A stretch of 25,556 bases of DNA from SVQP01 sp045650025 (GTDB taxonomy: Bacteria > Bacillota > Clostridia > Oscillospirales > CAG-272), in contig JAZRQR010000013.1 of the NCBI GenBank assembly GCA_045650025.1, forward strand, positions 1 to 25,556, read 5' to 3'. The number at the start of each line of letters is the position of its first letter. The stretch's first letter is position 1. The translations under genes were made by a program, and so were the position numbers. Positions 23,336 to 25,556 of this stretch are shown here, one piece after another. The notes under the pieces were generated by a model. It saw nothing but the letters and a program-made list of their open reading frames with translations. It did not search any database and was not told where the DNA came from.

Positions 23336-23374
23336 AATGGCATATTGTGAGTTGGAGGGGAAAAGGATTTTAGG

Positions 23375-24193
23375 ATGGAGAACGTTCAGAATTTACATAC
23401 GCATACCATCTATGCGGACGGCAAGGACACGCCGCGCGAGCTTGTGCAGCGCGCGATTGCGCTGGGCATGACGGGCATTGGCTTTTCGGAGCATACCTAT
23501 ATGGCGTTTTCCGATTATCCGTATCAGATGCGCGTTGAACAGATGGCGGACTATCAGGCGGAGATTCTTGGTCTCAAGCAGGAATACCGCGGCGTGATCG
23601 ACGTGTTCTGCGGTTTGGAATACGAGTTTTATTCCGACGTGCCGACCGAGGGCTTTGACTATCTGATCGGCTCGGTGCATTATTTGGAGATCGACGGTAA
23701 GATCCTTGGTTTTGACCGCGGACTTGCCGAAACGCTTGCATACGTGCAAAATCATTTCGGCGGTGACGGATTGCAGTTTGCCAAGCAATATTATGAAACA
23801 GTATCAAGATTGCCCGAAAAAGGAAATATCGACATCATCGGACATTTTGACCTCTTGACCAAGAATAACCAAGCGGGAAAGTTTATTGACACATCGTCAA
23901 AGACGTATCTGGATTACGGCAAGGATGCCATTCACGCCCTGCAGGGTAAGATCCCGTTTTTTGAGGTCAACACGGGCGCGATCTCACGCGGCTACCGCAC
24001 CGATCCGTATCCGCAGATGGAGCTTTTGCGGGAATTTGCCGCTTGCGGCTTTGGCGCAATGATCACCTCGGATTGCCATAACAAGGCATTCCTCGATTGC
24101 TCCTTTACCGAGGCAAGGGAGCTTCTGATGGAGGCAGGCTTCAAGTCGAGATGGATTCTGACCGACGAGGGTTTTCGGGAGGTCGAAATATGA
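23375..24193 (+). CDS. Histidinol-phosphatase-type PHP phosphatase
   Basis: A 272-residue PHP-family phosphatase close in pattern to the HisK/HisJ type that releases phosphate from L-histidinol phosphate. Ligand motifs in order: HTHTIYADG (His8, His10), FSEHTY (His40), GLEYEFY (Glu82), IGSVHY (His102), IIGHFDLLTK (His157), FEVNTGAISRGYR and TSDCHN (Asp233, His235). The set is complete, so it should be active. It is not among other his genes, and it is translationally coupled to a permease: its TGA overlaps the next ATG (24190-24193). A different phosphomonoester substrate is therefore quite possible. Ribosome site AAAAGG at 23361-23366. The family also includes many proteins with unproven substrates. 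Confidence 0.87.
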   Translation: MENVQNLHTHTIYADGKDTPRELVQRAIALGMTGIGFSEHTYMAFSDYPYQMRVEQMADYQAEILGLKQEYRGVIDVFCGLEYEFYSDVPTEGFDYLIGSVHYLEIDGKILGFDRGLAETLAYVQNHFGGDGLQFAKQYYETVSRLPEKGNIDIIGHFDLLTKNNQAGKFIDTSSKTYLDYGKDAIHALQGKIPFFEVNTGAISRGYRTDPYPQMELLREFAACGFGAMITSDCHNKAFLDCSFTEARELLMEAGFKSRWILTDEGFREVEI

Positions 24194-25269
24194 GCGTGTT
24201 GTCGATCGTCATACTGATATTTTCTGCGCTGGGCGCAGTTGACTGGCTGATCGGCAACAAGATCGGCGTGGGCAAGGAATTTGAGCGCGCGTTTCTGTTG
24301 TTCTGCCCCATGACGCTTTCCATGTTGGGCATGATCGTCATAGCCCCTGCCGTGGGCGTGTGGCTCTCCCCGCTCTTTGATGGGTTTTACAATGCGTTCG
24401 GGATCGATCCTTCCATCATTCCCGCCTCGCTGCTGGCAAACGATATGGGCGGTATGGCACTTTCACAAAGTGTGAGCAAAAGTGCGCTGATGGGCAATTA
24501 CAATGCTTTTATCGTGTCCTCCATGATGGGCTGCGTGATATCCTTTACGTTGCCGTTTTCACTTGGACTTGTGCGCAAGGAGCAATATCCGCAGCTGTTT
24601 TTGGGCATGCTTTGCGGTATTGCCACCATTCCCGTGGGCTGTTTGGTTTCGGGCTTGATCTGCCGTGTGCCTCTTGGGGCGCTGATGCTTAACCTGCTGC
24701 CCTTGATCATCGTCGGGGGCTTGATCACCCTGGCGCTGCTCTTTTTCAAAAATGCCAGCATCAAGTGCTTTGCCGTGCTTGGACAGGTCATGCGCGCCAT
24801 CTCGCTAGTGGGACTTGTGTGCGCGATCTTTACGTTTTTGACTAAGGTGGAGATCAGCCCGTATTTTGATTCTTTTGAAAACGGTGCACTGGTTTGCGCC
24901 AACGCCTGCGTGACGCTTTCGGGTGCTTTACCGCTGATGTATCTGCTTGCCAAGGTGCTCGATAAGCCGCTGAACGCCATTGGCTCCAAGATCGGCATCA
25001 ACGGTGTTTCCGCAATCGCGTTTCTCGGTACGCTGGTGACCAACGCCTCCACGTTTGGCACTATGGAGAAAATGGACAAAAAGGGTGCTGTGCTCAATTC
25101 CGCCTTTGCCGTGTCGGCAGCGTTTGCGCTGGGTGGACATTTGGCGTTTACCATGGCGTTTGACGGCACGTACGTGCTGCCCATGATCGTGGGCAAAATC
25201 GTTTCCGGCGTTTGCGCCGTTGCGCTTGCGTTTGTCATGTATAAGGAAAAGCCGCAAAAGACGAATTGA
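24190..25269 (+). CDS. EutH-like ethanolamine permease family protein
   Basis: A 359-residue polytopic protein with about ten or eleven membrane helices, matching the EutH family: NKIGVGKEFERAF, MTLSMLGMIVIAPAVG, GIDPSIIPASLLANDMGGMALSQ, FTLPFSLGLVRKEQ, TIPVGCLVSG and a late NASTFGTMEKMDKKGAV. EutH is linked to ethanolamine entry at low pH in organisms with eut operons. Here no other eut gene is visible. ATG 24190 overlaps the phosphatase stop as ATGA and has its own GGGAGG (24177-24182). An earlier in-frame ATG at 24097 lies inside the phosphatase gene. Family call is firm; transported solute in this context is not. Confidence 0.88.
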   Translation: MSVLSIVILIFSALGAVDWLIGNKIGVGKEFERAFLLFCPMTLSMLGMIVIAPAVGVWLSPLFDGFYNAFGIDPSIIPASLLANDMGGMALSQSVSKSALMGNYNAFIVSSMMGCVISFTLPFSLGLVRKEQYPQLFLGMLCGIATIPVGCLVSGLICRVPLGALMLNLLPLIIVGGLITLALLFFKNASIKCFAVLGQVMRAISLVGLVCAIFTFLTKVEISPYFDSFENGALVCANACVTLSGALPLMYLLAKVLDKPLNAIGSKIGINGVSAIAFLGTLVTNASTFGTMEKMDKKGAVLNSAFAVSAAFALGGHLAFTMAFDGTYVLPMIVGKIVSGVCAVALAFVMYKEKPQKTN

Positions 25270-25354
25270 ATGACATACAAAAAGAACTGCCCGATTGGGC
25301 TGCGGAATAAGCGGGAAAATAATCAAATAACAATGCTTTCAAATAGTAATTGCC

Positions 25355-25465
25355 GTAGGCGCGGGCGATCACTGATCGCCCCTACAAGTGTTTGCGCTGT
25401 GTTTTTAACACCTAAAATCCCAACAAAAACAGTCGTAGGGGCGATCAGTGATCGCCAGCACCTAC
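25355..25465. repeat. MITE-like inverted repeat pair
   Basis: Two 31-bp arms (25355-25385 and 25435-25465) are reverse complements at 29 of 31 positions. Each arm is itself palindromic, starting GTAGG, ending CCTAC and containing a GGCGATCA/TGATCGCC dyad. The 49-base interior has a smaller TGTTTTT/AAAAACA pairing (25400-25406 with 25425-25431). No ORF or target-site duplication was evident. Confidence 0.88.
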
Positions 25466-25488
25466 AGCAACTATCTATAAAAGCAATC

Positions 25489-25524
25489 AAGGACTGCATC
25501 AAAACGATACAGTCCTTAATTTTT
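25489..25524 (+). terminator. Rho-independent terminator
   Basis: Stem AAGGACTG/CAGTCCTT (25489-25496 with 25510-25517), 13-base loop, then AATTTTT. It is probably the distal terminator of the phosphatase-EutH transcript, 220 bases past the last stop. Confidence 0.75.
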
Positions 25525-25556
25525 GCTCCTATTTGCCGCTAATCCCGCAGCCCCAT

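Larger units (their letters stand above)
25270..25556. other. Non-coding tail after the EutH-like gene
   Basis: No gene I would support. It holds a weak GCCC/GGGC hairpin at about 25289-25300, the inverted repeat at 25355-25465 and a terminator at 25489-25524. A 90-codon forward reading frame across it is mostly repeat sequence and has no credible ribosome site. Confidence 0.6.

Noticed and set aside
25270..25542. A 90-codon forward ORF after the EutH-like gene
   Set aside because: It is made largely of the inverted repeat and terminator, has no ribosome site and begins directly at the upstream stop.
1..25556. CRISPR array, transposase, phage or defence genes
   Set aside because: No regularly spaced repeats, Cas-like, recombinase, transposase or toxin-antitoxin motifs were recognised on either strand.

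Overview
The window looks like a chromosomal stretch from an anaerobic, gut-type Gram-positive member of the Clostridia (Oscillospirales-like). The basis is strong Shine-Dalgarno sites before nearly every gene, several near-consensus sigma-A promoters, a ferredoxin-type aldo/keto reductase, clostridial-looking glycoside hydrolases, and a surface protein with a signal peptide and a C-terminal membrane anchor. The taxonomic call is inference. No rRNA, complete tRNA, CRISPR array, transposase or phage gene was seen.

Layout. (1) 1-1066: an AraC-family regulator ending in a hairpin terminator. (2) 1075-3391, minus strand: a three-gene operon (YgjV-like membrane protein, GNAT_C-type acyltransferase, NPP-like phosphodiesterase) read from its own promoter and converging on the regulator. 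(3) 3455-5248: a monocistronic, probably highly expressed LamG-fold surface protein with a Cys-containing C-terminal anchor. (4) 5299-15338: a five-gene operon (OPA-like MFS transporter, GH38 alpha-mannosidase with a C-terminal discoidin domain, glycerophosphodiester phosphodiesterase, GH3 beta-glycosidase, GH78 alpha-L-rhamnosidase). None of its enzymes has a signal peptide, so this reads as import followed by intracellular trimming of a mixed, possibly glycerophosphate-bearing glycan. (5) 15339-16661: an AT-richer island holding a DUF3592-like membrane protein, bracketed by two similar repeat-plus-terminator units, with a 19-codon mini-ORF and a tRNA-like remnant upstream. (6) 16691-21871: an operon with a perfect-consensus promoter (PHP phosphoesterase, aldo/keto reductase, GH106-like glycosidase, class A beta-lactamase-fold hydrolase). 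(7) 21881-23237: a small DUF3592-like protein and a YhhN-like membrane protein. (8) 23307-25269: a histidinol-phosphatase-type PHP enzyme translationally coupled to an EutH-like permease. (9) 25270-25556: non-coding, with a MITE-like inverted repeat and a terminator.

Taken together, the window is dominated by cytoplasmic glycan and phosphoester catabolism: four glycosidases (two from rhamnosidase families), four phosphoesterase-type enzymes (NPP, GDPD, two PHP) and two transporters. The most interesting hypotheses are a glycerophosphoglycan utilisation locus in region 4, the unexplained Cys-containing surface anchor in region 3, the repeat-bracketed island in region 5, and a perfect 28-bp palindrome inside the GH78 gene.
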